A stretch of DNA of 64,000 bases, taken from contig NZ_CP095061.1 of NCBI RefSeq assembly GCF_022921055.1, positions 4,441,501-4,505,500 of the forward strand, in the 5' to 3' direction. Made by a program: the position numbers and the translations under genes. Source of the stretch: Hymenobacter volaticus (GTDB lineage: Bacteria; Bacteroidota; Bacteroidia; Cytophagales; Hymenobacteraceae). Positions 1 through 8,916 of this stretch are shown here, piece after piece. The notes below the pieces were generated by a model. It did not search any database and was not told the origin of the DNA. It saw nothing but the letters and a program-made list of their open reading frames with translations. Numbering within the stretch: position 1 is the first letter of the stretch; every line of letters starts with the position of its first letter.

Positions 1-3000
1 GTCCTCATCGCGCACGATGCGGGCTACTACCCCTTTGTTACCGTGACGACCAGCCATTTTATCACCCACCTTCAGCTTACGCTTTTTGGCGATGTAGACT
101 TTAGCTAGCTGCACGATACCTGCTGGCAGTTCGTCGCCTACTTCCAGCGTGAACCGGTCGCGCTTGAAGCGGGCCGTGATAGTGTTGCGACGCTTGGCAT
201 AGTTCTTTACCAATTGCGTCACCATCGTATTCACGCGGGCATCAGAGGTCCAACCTTCAAGAACGAGGTCCTTGAACATGTTCACTTCCTCTGGTACTGC
301 GTAGTTGCTCTCGTCCTTGTAAGGGTTCTTCTCAGGGAACAGTGCATCAGCAATGTTCTTCTTCCCGAACTTGGCACCCTTCGCCAGGATTTCGTCGCCG
401 AACTTGTGCTTAACTCCTTGCGAAGTTTTGCCTTCCAGCAACTGAACCAATTTATCGACCATAACGGCCTTCACTGCGCGCAGCTCCTTGGCATAAGCAT
501 CCTTAAGCTCTTCCACTTCCTTCTTCGACTTGGCCCGGAGGTTTTTGTCTTTCTTAGGACGTGAGAACAGCTTGGTGCCGATAACCACACCGTTCAAGGA
601 TGGTGGCGCCTTAAGCGAGGCATCCTTCACGTCGCCGGCTTTGTCACCAAAGATGGCACGGAGCAGCTTCTCCTCCGGCGTTGGGTCCGTCTCGCCTTTC
701 GGCGTGATTTTACCGATGAGAATGTCGCCTTCCTTCACCTCAGCACCCAAGCGGATGATACCGTTGTCGTCAAGGTTGCGGACAGCTTCTTCGCTCACGT
801 TCGGAATTTCCGAGGTCAGCTCTTCTTCGCCACGCTTGGTTTCGCGCACTTCCAGCTCGAACTCTTCGATGTGAATCGAAGTGAAGATGTCGTCGCGAAC
901 CACTTTCTCCGAAATAACAATGGCATCCTCGAAGTTGTAACCCTGCCATGGCATGAAGGCCACCTGCATGTTACGACCGAGGGCTAGTTCACCTTTGTTG
1001 GTACCGTAGCCTTCGCAGAGCACTTGACCTTTCACTACCCGCTCCCCAGTCTTCACCAGCGGCGTTAAGTTGATGCAAGTATCTTGGTTGGTACGACGGA
1101 ATTTGATGAGGTCATACGAAATCTTCTCAGCATCGAAGCTTACCAAGATGTCATCTTCCGTCAAATCGTATTTCACTACGATGCGGTTAGCATCTACGTA
1201 GTCTATTACACCGTCGCCTTCCGCTACCACAAGGGTGCGAGAGTCGCTAGCTACACGGCCTTCCAGACCGGTACCCACAATCGGAGCCTCGGCTTTCAGG
1301 AGCGGAACTGCCTGACGCTGCATGTTCGAACCCATCAGGGCACGGTTGGCGTCATCGTGCTCCAGGAACGGAATCAACGAAGCAGCAACCGATACAATCT
1401 GGTTAGGAGCTACGTCCATGTAGCTGTACTCCGAAGGACCTACCACCGGGAAGTCACCTTCGAAACGACCTTTTACAAGTTCGTTGGTGAAGTTGCCTTC
1501 CTCATCGATGCGGGCGTTAGCCTGTGCAATGTGGTGCGTGTCTTCTTCCTCAGCGGTCAGGTACTTCACGTTCGAGCTGACATCTACCTTACCACCTTCT
1601 ACGTTGCGGTAAGGCGTCTCGATGAAGCCCATCGAGTTAACCCGAGCGTGCACGCAAAGCGACGAAATCAAACCGATGTTCGGTCCTTCCGGCGTTTCGA
1701 TAGTGCACAGACGGCCGTAGTGCGTATAGTGAACGTCACGTACTTCGAAACCAGCACGCTCACGCGACAGACCTCCTGGCCCAAGTGCCGATACGCGACG
1801 CTTGTGCGTCACCTCAGCCAGCGGGTTGGTCTGGTCCATAAACTGCGACAACTGGTTGGTGCCGAAGAACGAGTTGATAACGCTCGACAAAGTACGGGCA
1901 TTGATCAGGTCAACTGGCTTGAAGTCCTCGTTGTCACGCACGTTCATGCGCTCCTTGATTGTACGAGCCATACGGGCCAGACCTACGCCAAACTGAGCGT
2001 ACAACTGCTCCCCTACCGTGCGCACCCGGCGGTTGCTCAAGTGGTCAATGTCATCGACAATGGCCTTCGAGTTAATCAGACCGATCAGATATTTCACAAT
2101 CAGAACAATGTCCTGGTTGGTCAATACCCGAGCTTCTTGGCTCATGTCGATGCCAAGCTTCTTATTGATACGGTAGCGGCCTACGTCACCGAGGTCGTAT
2201 CGCTTGTCCGAGAAGAACAATTTCTGGATAATGTCGCGGGCAGTTTCTTCGTCGGGAGCCTCCGTGTTCCGGAGTTGACGGTAGATCTGCTCAACGGCTT
2301 CTTTCTCCGAGTTGGAGTTATCCTTTTGAAGCGTGTTGTATATAATAGCGAAGTCCGCAATGTTCACGTTCTCCTTATGCAGAATCACCGACTTCGGGCC
2401 TGCATTAAGAATCGTTTCGATATCGTCTTCCTGAATGGTCGAATCGCGCTCCAGTAACACTTCGTTCCGGTCGATAGAGACCACTTCACCGGTATCCTCG
2501 TCCACAAAATCTTCCGTCCAAGTGCGCAGCACCCGAGCAGCTAGTTTGCGGCCCACGGCGCGCTTCAAGTTCTTGCGGTCGGCCTTCACCTCTTCCGACA
2601 GCCCGAACAAATCGAGAATGTCTTTATCGGTTCCGTAACCGATGGCGCGGAGCAGCGTAGTAACCGGAAACTTCTTTTTCCGGTCGATGTAGGCATACAT
2701 CACGTTGTTCACGTCCGTGGCAAACTCAATCCACGAACCTTTGAATGGAATGATACGAGCTGAGTATAGTTTCGTGCCGTTGGTGTGCTTGCTTTGAGCA
2801 AAGAACACACCGGGTGAACGGTGTAGCTGCGATACAATAACACGCTCGGCACCGTTGATAACGAACGAGCCTTTCTCGGTCATGTAGGGAATGTTACCCA
2901 AGAACACTTCCTGCTCAATAGTCTCGAAATCCTCGTTGTCCGTGTCATTGCAGACTAGGCGCAACTTAGCTTTGAGAGGCACTGAATACGTCAAGCCACG

Positions 3001-3294
3001 ATCAATACACTCATCCACCGAATATTTCGGAGGATCTACGTGATAATCGATGAAGGTCAAAACAAAGTTTTCGCGCGAGTCCGAAATCGGAAAGTTCTCG
3101 GCGAATACTTTGAAGAGCCCCTCATCTGTACGGTTTTCGGCAGCCGTCTCCAATTGGAAGAAGTCCATAAACGAGCGAACCTGCACGTCTAGGAAATCCG
3201 GATACTCGATAACCTTTTTAATCTTGGCAAAATTGATCCGCTCGTCAGCGGCCTGCAGCTTCTGCAATGCAGTTTGTGCGTTCGGTGTAGCCAA
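1..3294 (-). CDS. rpoB: RNA polymerase beta subunit RpoB (C-terminus cut by window edge)
   Basis: Catalytic beta subunit of RNA polymerase. The frame is open from 3294 to the left edge of the window, 1098 codons, and ends in the hallmark [12 protein letters not shown] segment, so about 190 C-terminal residues lie outside (family about 1290 aa in Bacteroidota, from general knowledge). The N-terminus reads [20 protein letters not shown] and then the usual [16 protein letters not shown] block. I chose TTG at 3294 because the only in-frame upstream codons are CAT, CCA and similar, and the conserved sequence starts here. It is last in the rplKAJL-rpoB series; two hairpins in the 270-bp gap to rplL probably tune its level. 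Very sure of identity; the exact start is an inference. Confidence 0.96.
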   Translation of the reverse strand, partial: MATPNAQTALQKLQAADERINFAKIKKVIEYPDFLDVQVRSFMDFFQLETAAENRTDEGLFKVFAENFPISDSRENFVLTFIDYHVDPPKYSVDECIDRGLTYSVPLKAKLRLVCNDTDNEDFETIEQEVFLGNIPYMTEKGSFVINGAERVIVSQLHRSPGVFFAQSKHTNGTKLYSARIIPFKGSWIEFATDVNNVMYAYIDRKKKFPVTTLLRAIGYGTDKDILDLFGLSEEVKADRKNLKRAVGRKLAARVLRTWTEDFVDEDTGEVVSIDRNEVLLERDSTIQEDDIETILNAGPKSVILHKENVNIADFAIIYNTLQKDNSNSEKEAVEQIYRQLRNTEAPDEETARDIIQKLFFSDKRYDLGDVGRYRINKKLGIDMSQEARVLTNQDIVLIVKYLIGLINSKAIVDDIDHLSNRRVRTVGEQLYAQFGVGLARMARTIKERMNVRDNEDFKPVDLINARTLSSVINSFFGTNQLSQFMDQTNPLAEVTHKRRVSALGPGGLSRERAGFEVRDVHYTHYGRLCTIETPEGPNIGLISSLCVHARVNSMGFIETPYRNVEGGKVDVSSNVKYLTAEEEDTHHIAQANARIDEEGNFTNELVKGRFEGDFPVVGPSEYSYMDVAPNQIVSVAASLIPFLEHDDANRALMGSNMQRQAVPLLKAEAPIVGTGLEGRVASDSRTLVVAEGDGVIDYVDANRIVVKYDLTEDDILVSFDAEKISYDLIKFRRTNQDTCINLTPLVKTGERVVKGQVLCEGYGTNKGELALGRNMQVAFMPWQGYNFEDAIVISEKVVRDDIFTSIHIEEFELEVRETKRGEEELTSEIPNVSEEAVRNLDDNGIIRLGAEVKEGDILIGKITPKGETDPTPEEKLLRAIFGDKAGDVKDASLKAPPSLNGVVIGTKLFSRPKKDKNLRAKSKKEVEELKDAYAKELRAVKAVMVDKLVQLLEGKTSQGVKHKFGDEILAKGAKFGKKNIADALFPEKNPYKDESNYAVPEEVNMFKDLVLEGWTSDARVNTMVTQLVKNYAKRRNTITARFKRDRFTLEVGDELPAGIVQLAKVYIAKKRKLKVGDKMAGRHGNKGVVARIVRDED

Positions 3295-3440
3295 TGTATG
3301 TGGGGTTAAGAAATGACACTGGGAAAGCACTGACTCACCAAATAAATTGGTGACAAATTATCGGCAAGCAACTCGAAAGCGAACTTAGCCGATACACAGA
3401 AGCGCGAAGCAGAACTTCACGCATCAGGATCCGTAGGCAC

Positions 3441-3458
3441 AAAAAGCCGCTAAGCGGC
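3441..3458 (-). terminator. short hairpin plus T5 in the rplL-rpoB gap
   Basis: On the minus strand GCCGC-TTA-GCGGC is followed directly by TTTTT. It lies about 150 bases upstream of the rpoB start and works, if at all, as an attenuator that lets part of the rplL transcripts continue into rpoB. The stem is only 5 bp, so strength is doubtful. Confidence 0.5.
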
Positions 3459-3499
3459 ATGCAAACGGACTTCAGTATAGTTTGTTGCCTACAAACAGG

Positions 3500-3525
3500 A
3501 AAAGACCTGGCTTAGTTGCCAGGCC
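3500..3525 (-). terminator. rplL-distal hairpin with T4 tract (attenuator)
   Basis: On the minus strand GGCCTGGC-AACTAA-GCCAGGTC (8 bp, one G-T pair) is followed by TTTT. It is about 40 bases after the rplL stop and before rpoB. Enteric bacteria have a partial terminator in the same gap, so an attenuator role is likely, though this is inference from position. Confidence 0.6.
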
Positions 3526-3564
3526 TCTCCATATTTATTGGTTAAAAGCGGCGTTGCAGAGTAA

Positions 3565-3942
3565 TTACTTAACCTCTACTTCAGCACCGGCTTCTTCCAG
3601 CTGCTTCTTCAGCGACTCAGCTTCGTCTTTGGTTACACCTTCTTTCAAAGGCTTAGGAGCACCGTCGACTAGTTCTTTAGCTTCTTTCAAGCCAAGACCA
3701 GTCAGGTCTTTTACTAGCTTTACAACAGCCAGCTTAGCGCCACCCGCAGCCTTCAAGATTACGTCGAAAGAAGTCTTCTCTTCTGGAGCTTCAGCAGCAG
3801 CAGCGCCACCACCAGCAACTGCTACGGGAGCAGCAGCAGCAGGCTCGATGCCGTACTCGTCCTTCAAGATAGTAGCTAACTCGTTTACTTCTTTTACCGT
3901 CAGGCTAACGAGCTGCTCGGCGAATGCTTTCAAATCTGCCAT
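3565..3942 (-). CDS. rplL: 50S ribosomal protein L7/L12
   Basis: Stalk protein of the large ribosomal subunit that recruits and activates translational GTPases. At 125 aa it has the normal length. The N-terminal dimerization helix (about residues 1-30), an Ala/Pro/Gly-rich hinge (about 33-55) and the C-terminal factor-binding domain with [20 protein letters not shown] and [15 protein letters not shown] are all present. It follows rplJ by 68 bp, as in nearly all bacteria, because L10 carries the L12 dimers. Two hairpins follow it, before rpoB. Confidence 0.98.
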   Translation of the reverse strand: MADLKAFAEQLVSLTVKEVNELATILKDEYGIEPAAAAPVAVAGGGAAAAEAPEEKTSFDVILKAAGGAKLAVVKLVKDLTGLGLKEAKELVDGAPKPLKEGVTKDEAESLKKQLEEAGAEVEVK

Positions 3943-4010
3943 TTCTGTAGATTGTTAAAAAAGGGGTTGTTGAACTTTTGAATTATATAGGTGAAAAAGA
4001 TGAGCAGCGG

Positions 4011-4565
4011 TTAGCCTGCAACCTCTTCTTTTTCGGAAAGCGTTTTGAGGATACCAGCCAGTTTGTTGCCACCGCTCGACAGAGCAGAGATAACATTTTT
4101 GGCAGGCGACTGAAGCAGACCGATGATATCACCGATAAGTTCTTGCTTGCCTTTGATGGTGCTGAGCGTTTCCAGTTGGTTTGAACCAACATAGATGCTA
4201 GCATCAATATAGGCGCCTTTCAAAGCTGGTTTAGGCTCTACGTTTTTGCCGTAGTTCTGAGCCTTATAGAAATCCTTTAGCAGCTTGGCAGGAGCTGAGC
4301 CCGACTCTTTCGAGAACAGCACGCCCGACTGGCCAGCCAGTGCAGCATCCATTTCAGTCGTGTCGCCACCTAGAGTGTCGAGGGCCTTACGGATGAAGGT
4401 GTTCTTGTACACCTTGTACTCCATACCGCGGTTGAAGCACAGGCGACGGAATTCGTTGATTTTAGCCACCGACATTCCCGAAGCATCGGCAATGTAGAAC
4501 GCGTTGTGCGATTGAAACTTCTCGCTCAACTCGTCGACTAGGGCTTGTTTTTCTTCCCGGTTCAT
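4011..4565 (-). CDS. rplJ: 50S ribosomal protein L10
   Basis: Base of the ribosomal stalk; binds 23S rRNA and carries L7/L12 dimers. The 184-aa product starts MNREEKQALVDELSEKFQ, a typical L10 N-terminus, and contains FRRLCFNRGMEYKVYKNTF followed by the usual Ala/Leu-rich C-terminal helix for L12. It is 19 bp after rplA. In other bacteria L10-L12 represses its own mRNA by binding the leader; no leader structure was resolved here. Confidence 0.97.
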   Translation of the reverse strand: MNREEKQALVDELSEKFQSHNAFYIADASGMSVAKINEFRRLCFNRGMEYKVYKNTFIRKALDTLGGDTTEMDAALAGQSGVLFSKESGSAPAKLLKDFYKAQNYGKNVEPKPALKGAYIDASIYVGSNQLETLSTIKGKQELIGDIIGLLQSPAKNVISALSSGGNKLAGILKTLSEKEEVAG

Positions 4566-4584
4566 ATCGTCGTGTTGGTTTTAC

Positions 4585-5280
4585 TTAAGCGGAAGTTACT
4601 TGCGTGTCAACCGGAACGGCTGGGCTCATCGTGCTCGAAAGCGTGATGCTTTTGATGTAAGTGCCTTTAGACGAAGAAGGCTTCAAACGGGTCAGCGTCT
4701 GAATTACCTCAATAGCGTTTTCGGCGAGCTTTTGCTCATCGAAAGACACTTTGCCCACTGAGCAGTGGATGATACCAGTCTTATCAACTTTGAAGTCGAT
4801 CTTACCAGCTTTCACCTCCTGCACGGCTTTAGCTACGTCTGTAGTTACTGTACCCGACTTTGGGTTTGGCATCAGGCCACGTGGACCAAGAACCCGGCCC
4901 AAACGACCAACCTTCGCCATCACAGATGGCATCGTGATGATAACATCGATGTCAGTCCAACCTTTCTCAATTTTCGAGATATAGTCGTCGAGACCAACAT
5001 AGTCAGCACCAGCGGCAGTGGCTTCAGCCTCCTTATCGGGAGTAACAAGAGCCAGTACGCGTACAGTTTTGCCAGTACCATGGGGCAACGTAGCTACGCC
5101 ACGTACCATCTGATCGGCTTTGCGAGGATCAACACCTAGACGAACGTCGATGTCTACAGAAGCGTCAAACTTGGTGTAAGTGATATCCTTCACCACTTTG
5201 GCAGCTTCTACTAGATTACGAACCTGCGTCAGGTCGTGCTTAGCAAGGGCTTCCTTGCGCTTTTTGCTTACTTGTGCCAT
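4585..5280 (-). CDS. rplA: 50S ribosomal protein L1
   Basis: L1 protuberance protein of the large subunit; helps release E-site tRNA and in many bacteria represses the L11-L1 mRNA. 231 aa is standard. Signature segments seen are [55 protein letters not shown] and the [20 protein letters not shown] block. It lies 17 bp downstream of rplK, so the two are surely cotranscribed. Confidence 0.98.
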   Translation of the reverse strand: MAQVSKKRKEALAKHDLTQVRNLVEAAKVVKDITYTKFDASVDIDVRLGVDPRKADQMVRGVATLPHGTGKTVRVLALVTPDKEAEATAAGADYVGLDDYISKIEKGWTDIDVIITMPSVMAKVGRLGRVLGPRGLMPNPKSGTVTTDVAKAVQEVKAGKIDFKVDKTGIIHCSVGKVSFDEQKLAENAIEVIQTLTRLKPSSSKGTYIKSITLSSTMSPAVPVDTQVTSA

Positions 5281-5297
5281 GTCTTCTCCGTCGTTAA

Positions 5298-5741
5298 TTA
5301 TTCAGCAAAAGGAGAAGTACCCGACACAGTGATGCCCATGCTGCGTGCCGTACCGGCTACCTGCAACATTGCCGACTCCACTTTGAAAGCATTCAGGTCT
5401 GGCATCTTCGTTTCTGCGATGGTGCGCACCTGGTCCCACGACACTGAACCGACCTTGTTACGGTTAGGCTCTTTCGAACCGCTCTGGAGCTTTGCAGCCT
5501 CCTTGAGGAGAACTGGCACCGGAGGAGTCTTCACGACGAAATCGAACGACTTGTCGGTGTACATAGTGATGAGTACAGGACAAACTTGGCCAGCCTTATC
5601 TTGGGTGCGAGCATTAAACTGCTTGCAAAATTCCATGATGTTAAGGCCTTTGCTACCAAGTGCAGGTCCAACCGGCGGCGCGGGGTTTGCGGCGCCTCCC
5701 TTTATCTGAAGTTTCAGATAACCTCTAATTTCCTTGGCCAT
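5298..5741 (-). CDS. rplK: 50S ribosomal protein L11
   Basis: GTPase-centre ribosomal protein that binds 23S rRNA next to L10 and is needed for RelA/Rel stringent signalling. 147 aa, with the conserved Pro-rich N-terminal stretch [20 protein letters not shown] and the C-terminal rRNA-binding domain ending around MGITVSG. It begins the rplKAJL series; the gap to nusG upstream holds a 15-bp inverted repeat. Confidence 0.98.
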   Translation of the reverse strand: MAKEIRGYLKLQIKGGAANPAPPVGPALGSKGLNIMEFCKQFNARTQDKAGQVCPVLITMYTDKSFDFVVKTPPVPVLLKEAAKLQSGSKEPNRNKVGSVSWDQVRTIAETKMPDLNAFKVESAMLQVAGTARSMGITVSGTSPFAE

Positions 5742-5870
5742 TGGGTTTGTAAGGCTTTGGACTTTGCGACGTAACCCGCATCATCCTCAGTTTTGTAATA
5801 ACTCCGAGTGGAAGCCCCGCCGGTCCGGAGTCGATAACCGACGACGTTTTATTATTTGGAATTTAGAGTT

Positions 5871-5917
5871 AAGAGCTTAGAACTCGGACTTATAGAGTGT
5901 CTGAGTTCTAAGCTCTT
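5871..5917. repeat. 15-bp perfect inverted repeat between nusG and rplK
   Basis: Arms 5871-5885 (AAGAGCTTAGAACTC) and 5903-5917 are exact reverse complements with a 17-base loop. It starts 17 bases after the nusG stop and ends about 130 bases before the rplK start. There is no clean T-run on the minus strand after it, so it may be an mRNA-processing or pausing hairpin rather than a full terminator. The function is not determined. Confidence 0.6.
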
Positions 5918-5933
5918 TGTTCTGAATTCTCAG

Positions 5934-6494
5934 TTATGATTCTTTTTCAACCTGAGTGTAGCTCAACTCCATTGGAGTACTACGACCGAATATTTTTACA
6001 ATTACGTTGAGCTTCTTACGCTCTTCAAATACCTCTGACACATTGCCCGAGAAGCCACTGAAGGCGCCATCTACCACTTTTACCAACTCGCCAACAACAA
6101 AAGGAGTTTCCAGCGTTGCTGTTTCTTCTTCTGTTTCGTCTACAATGCCAAGGATGCGATTCACCTCAGCCATACGCAATGGCACTGGTTTAGTATTGGC
6201 CGACTTGCCTTCCTTATCACTTAAGAAGCCTAGAATACCAGGCGTACTCGTAATGATATGGTCTACTTCCCCGTGCGATAAATCAGCATGAATTAGAATG
6301 TAGCCAGGAAAGAAGTTGCGTTCGCGCACGCGCTTCTTACCGTTACGCATCTCATACACCTTCTCCGCTGGAATCAGCACTTGAGGCATCAGGTCTGAAA
6401 GACCATGCCGTCCAATTTCTGTTTCGAGATAGGTTTTGGCCTTTTTCTCTTGTCCGCTCACGGAGCGAACCACGTACCATTTCAACTCTCCCAT
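5934..6494 (-). CDS. nusG: transcription termination/antitermination factor NusG
   Basis: Elongation factor that bridges RNA polymerase and the ribosome or Rho. 186 aa. The N-terminal NGN domain starts MGELKWYVVRSVSGQEKKAK and includes KRVRERNFFPGYILIHADL; the C-terminal KOW domain holds GELVKVVDGAFSGFSGNVSE. It is 11 bp downstream of secE, the order found across bacteria. Confidence 0.98.
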   Translation of the reverse strand: MGELKWYVVRSVSGQEKKAKTYLETEIGRHGLSDLMPQVLIPAEKVYEMRNGKKRVRERNFFPGYILIHADLSHGEVDHIITSTPGILGFLSDKEGKSANTKPVPLRMAEVNRILGIVDETEEETATLETPFVVGELVKVVDGAFSGFSGNVSEVFEERKKLNVIVKIFGRSTPMELSYTQVEKES

Positions 6495-6505
6495 CTGCAG
6501 ACCGC

Positions 6506-6700
6506 TTAACGGAAGGAGTTGTAGAACGCCTCCAGACCGGTTTTGAAAATTACATCCATTAGGCCCACAACAGCGGCAAAAACTAACGAACCGATAAGTA
6601 CCAAACCGGCACTTTTCTGAAGCTCCTCAAAAGAAGGCCACGTTACTTTGTAACGCATTTCCTCAGTGGTGTCGCGGAAATATTTAGTTAGCTTGCTCAT
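6506..6700 (-). CDS. secE: preprotein translocase subunit SecE
   Basis: Small membrane subunit that clamps SecY in the SecYEG channel. 64 aa, one predicted transmembrane helix (about residues 31-54, SAGLVLIGSLVFAAVVGLMD) preceded by the amphipathic segment with EMRYKVTWPSFEEL, which is the family's short single-TM form. It is transcribed with nusG, downstream of tRNA-Trp. Confidence 0.96.
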   Translation of the reverse strand: MSKLTKYFRDTTEEMRYKVTWPSFEELQKSAGLVLIGSLVFAAVVGLMDVIFKTGLEAFYNSFR

Positions 6701-6763
6701 TATGCGTCGCCTGCCGGCTGGCTTTTGATAACTGGAAAATGGGTTGAACCCATTCCTCTAGAG

Positions 6764-6834
6764 CACGAGTGGAGAGATTCGAACTCCCATCAAAGGTTTT
6801 GGAGACCTCTATTCTACCCTTGAACTACACTCGT
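6764..6834 (-). tRNA. tRNA-Trp (CCA)
   Basis: 71-nt cloverleaf on the minus strand: acceptor ACGAGTG pairs with CACTCGT, discriminator G, anticodon loop CTCCAAA with CCA, T-loop TTCGAAT. No CCA tail is encoded. It sits between tuf and secE, a position conserved in many bacteria. Confidence 0.97.
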
Positions 6835-6893
6835 GTATATGCCCCAAACCATCATCAGTGAGATTGGGACTGCAAATGTACTGAACTACTTAG

Positions 6894-6940
6894 ACAAAAC
6901 AAATCCGCCCCCGAAAAAATCGGAAGCGGATCTGTTTTGT
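6894..6940. terminator. strong hairpin terminator between tuf and tRNA-Trp
   Basis: Outer arms ACAAAACAGATCCGC and GCGGATTTGTTTTGT (minus-strand reading) pair over 15 positions with one G-T, enclosing a smaller CCGA/TCGG hairpin. The 3' arm is T-rich. It begins about a dozen bases after the tuf stop. It either ends the tRNA-tuf transcript or allows part of it to run on into tRNA-Trp-secE. Confidence 0.75.
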
Positions 6941-6951
6941 TTTAGCAAAAA

Positions 6952-8142
6952 CTAATCGAGAATCTCAGTTACCTGACCAGCACCTACCGTACGGCCACCC
7001 TCACGGATAGCGAAACGGAGACCTTTTTCCATTGCTACCTTGTTGATCAACTCAACAGTGATAGTAACGTTATCGCCAGGCATTACCATTTCTACGCCTT
7101 CGCCTAGAGTGATGATACCGGTAACGTCAGTGGTACGCAGGTAAAACTGTGGGCGGTAGTTGTTGAAGAACGGAGTATGACGGCCACCTTCCTCTTTCGA
7201 GAGAACATAAACCTCAGCCTTGAACTTCTGGTGAGGAGTAACCGAACCTGGCTTGCAGATAACCATACCACGACGGATGGCTTCTTTTTCAATACCACGG
7301 AGCAGCAGACCCACATTGTCACCAGCTTCGCCGCGGTCAAGAATCTTGCGGAACATCTCAACACCGGTTACAGTCGACTTCAGGCCGGGAGCAGCTCCCA
7401 TACCCAAAATATCAACCTGCTCACCCGAGTTAATGATACCACGCTCGATACGACCGGTAGCTACCGTACCACGACCTGTGATAGAGAATACGTCCTCTAC
7501 AGGCATTAGGAAAGGCAAGTCAGTCAGACGAGCAGGAATTGGAATGAAGCTGTCTACAGCATCCATCAGTTCCTCGATCTTAGGAACCCAGTTAGCGTCA
7601 CCGTTTAGGCCACCCAAAGCCGAGCCTTGAATAACTGGAATGTTGTCACCGTCGAAGTCATAGAAAGAGAGCAACTCGCGGATTTCCATTTCTACCAACT
7701 CAAGCAGTTCTGGATCGTCCACCATGTCCACTTTGTTCATGAACACAACGAGCTGAGGAACACCTACCTGACGAGCGAGTAGGATGTGCTCACGAGTCTG
7801 AGGCATTGGGCCGTCAGTTGCAGCTACTACCAAGATAGCGCCGTCCATCTGAGCAGCACCCGTTACCATGTTCTTCACATAGTCAGCGTGACCGGGGCAG
7901 TCAACGTGAGCGTAGTGACGGTTAGCAGTAGCGTATTCAACGTGAGCAGTGTTGATCGTAATACCACGCTCTTTTTCTTCAGGAGCGTTGTCGATCGACG
8001 AGAAGTCACGCTTAGCGGCCAAACCTTTGCCCGCCAATACCGTGGTGATAGCAGCAGTCAGGGTGGTTTTGCCGTGGTCGACGTGCCCGATCGTACCGAT
8101 GTTCACGTGCGGCTTGGAACGATCAAAATTTTCTTTGGCCAT
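6952..8142 (-). CDS. tuf: translation elongation factor Tu
   Basis: GTPase that delivers aminoacyl-tRNA to the ribosome. 396 aa. G1 is GHVDHGKT (19-26), G3 DCPGH (81-85), G4 NKVD (136-139); the C-terminus [11 protein letters not shown] is the standard ending. The codon choice is the strongly biased pattern expected of a very highly expressed gene. It lies downstream of three tRNA genes (Tyr, Gly, Thr), the classical tufB arrangement, and shares their promoter at 8751-8780 unless an internal one exists. Confidence 0.99.
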   Translation of the reverse strand: MAKENFDRSKPHVNIGTIGHVDHGKTTLTAAITTVLAGKGLAAKRDFSSIDNAPEEKERGITINTAHVEYATANRHYAHVDCPGHADYVKNMVTGAAQMDGAILVVAATDGPMPQTREHILLARQVGVPQLVVFMNKVDMVDDPELLELVEMEIRELLSFYDFDGDNIPVIQGSALGGLNGDANWVPKIEELMDAVDSFIPIPARLTDLPFLMPVEDVFSITGRGTVATGRIERGIINSGEQVDILGMGAAPGLKSTVTGVEMFRKILDRGEAGDNVGLLLRGIEKEAIRRGMVICKPGSVTPHQKFKAEVYVLSKEEGGRHTPFFNNYRPQFYLRTTDVTGIITLGEGVEMVMPGDNVTITVELINKVAMEKGLRFAIREGGRTVGAGQVTEILD

Positions 8143-8310
8143 TGTAATAAGATTAAAGGAACTTTAAGGTAAAGGGGCGGAAAAACGTGACTCAACTATA
8201 CTGCAAGAAAGCGAAACGCAGCTCCGTTAAATAAGGATTGCACGTCGCTTTACTTGTCTGACAGATCCAATCAAAGCAGACTTACTGTTTTGGTGGCACT
8301 CGTATTTCTG

Positions 8311-8382
<72 letters not shown>

Positions 8383-8444
8383 TTATTTTGCAAAGCTACA
8401 ACGAATGCCGCACAGTTTATAACTGCTTATCATTTGTTGCATTG

Positions 8445-8517
8445 AGCGGGAGACGAGGTTCGAACCCGCGACCTGCAGCTTGGAAGGCTGCCGCTCTACC
8501 AACTGAGCTACTCCCGC
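8445..8517 (-). tRNA. tRNA-Gly (TCC)
   Basis: 73-nt cloverleaf: acceptor GCGGGAG / CTCCCGC, discriminator T, anticodon arm GCAGC-CTTCCAA-GCTGC with TCC, T-loop TTCGAAC. Second tRNA of the tRNA-tuf operon. Confidence 0.97.
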
Positions 8518-8528
8518 ATTACTTGAAT

Positions 8529-8574
8529 AATGAGTTAACAGCTCAAGAATCTTCTCATAAGCTGTTAACTCATT
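8529..8574. repeat. 15-bp perfect inverted repeat between tRNA-Tyr and tRNA-Gly
   Basis: Arms AATGAGTTAACAGCT (8529-8543) and its exact reverse complement (8560-8574) are separated by 16 bases and fill the spacer between the two tRNAs. With no T-run, it is more likely an RNA-processing hairpin in the polycistronic tRNA precursor than a terminator (inference). Confidence 0.65.
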
Positions 8575-8586
8575 TACTCTACAATT

Positions 8587-8669
8587 GTGGGGGAGAAGGA
8601 TTCGAACCTTCGAAAGCTTACGCTAACAGAGTTACAGTCTGTCCCATTTGGCCGCTCTGGAACCCCCCA
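8587..8669 (-). tRNA. tRNA-Tyr (GTA)
   Basis: 83-nt class II tRNA with a long variable arm; anticodon loop ACTGTAACTCT gives GTA; T-arm GAAGG-TTCGAAT-CCTTC. As written, the acceptor is TGGGGGG / TCCCCCA with discriminator C, i.e. a U1-A72 pair, which is unusual. If one G and one C were lost from the two homopolymers, the standard G1-C72 with A73 would be restored. First gene of the operon. Confidence 0.93.
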
Positions 8670-8750
8670 ATTGCTTCTTCAAGGCCATTCACCAAGAAAA
8701 CTTCCTTTTTAGATTTCCCGCTTGTTAGAGCAGGTTGTTAAAAGGAGTTG

Positions 8751-8780
8751 CAAAATTAGTGGGTTTATGATGCAAGTCAA
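8751..8780 (-). promoter_or_regulatory. Bacteroidota promoter of the tRNA-tuf operon
   Basis: Minus strand: TTG (8780-8778), 19-base spacer, TAATTTTG (8758-8751), an exact fit to the TTG-N19-TAnnTTTG consensus. It lies about 80 bases upstream of tRNA-Tyr and is the only such site seen there, so it probably drives tRNA-Tyr/Gly/Thr and tuf. Confidence 0.75.
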
Positions 8781-8916
8781 GCCCTACGCCTAAAACAATG
8801 GATATTTTTTCAAGCTTAAGAATCGAACACCAACAATAATATTTGCTAACTGATTGATTGCTTAACGAAAGTGATACGCTTATCGTCAAAACAAATACTC
8901 AATATTTTTTTAGTTC

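Noticed and set aside
1084..2457. 457-aa open frame on the plus strand
   Set aside because: Fully antisense to rpoB; the amino-acid pattern is that of a shadow frame, and rpoB is certain.
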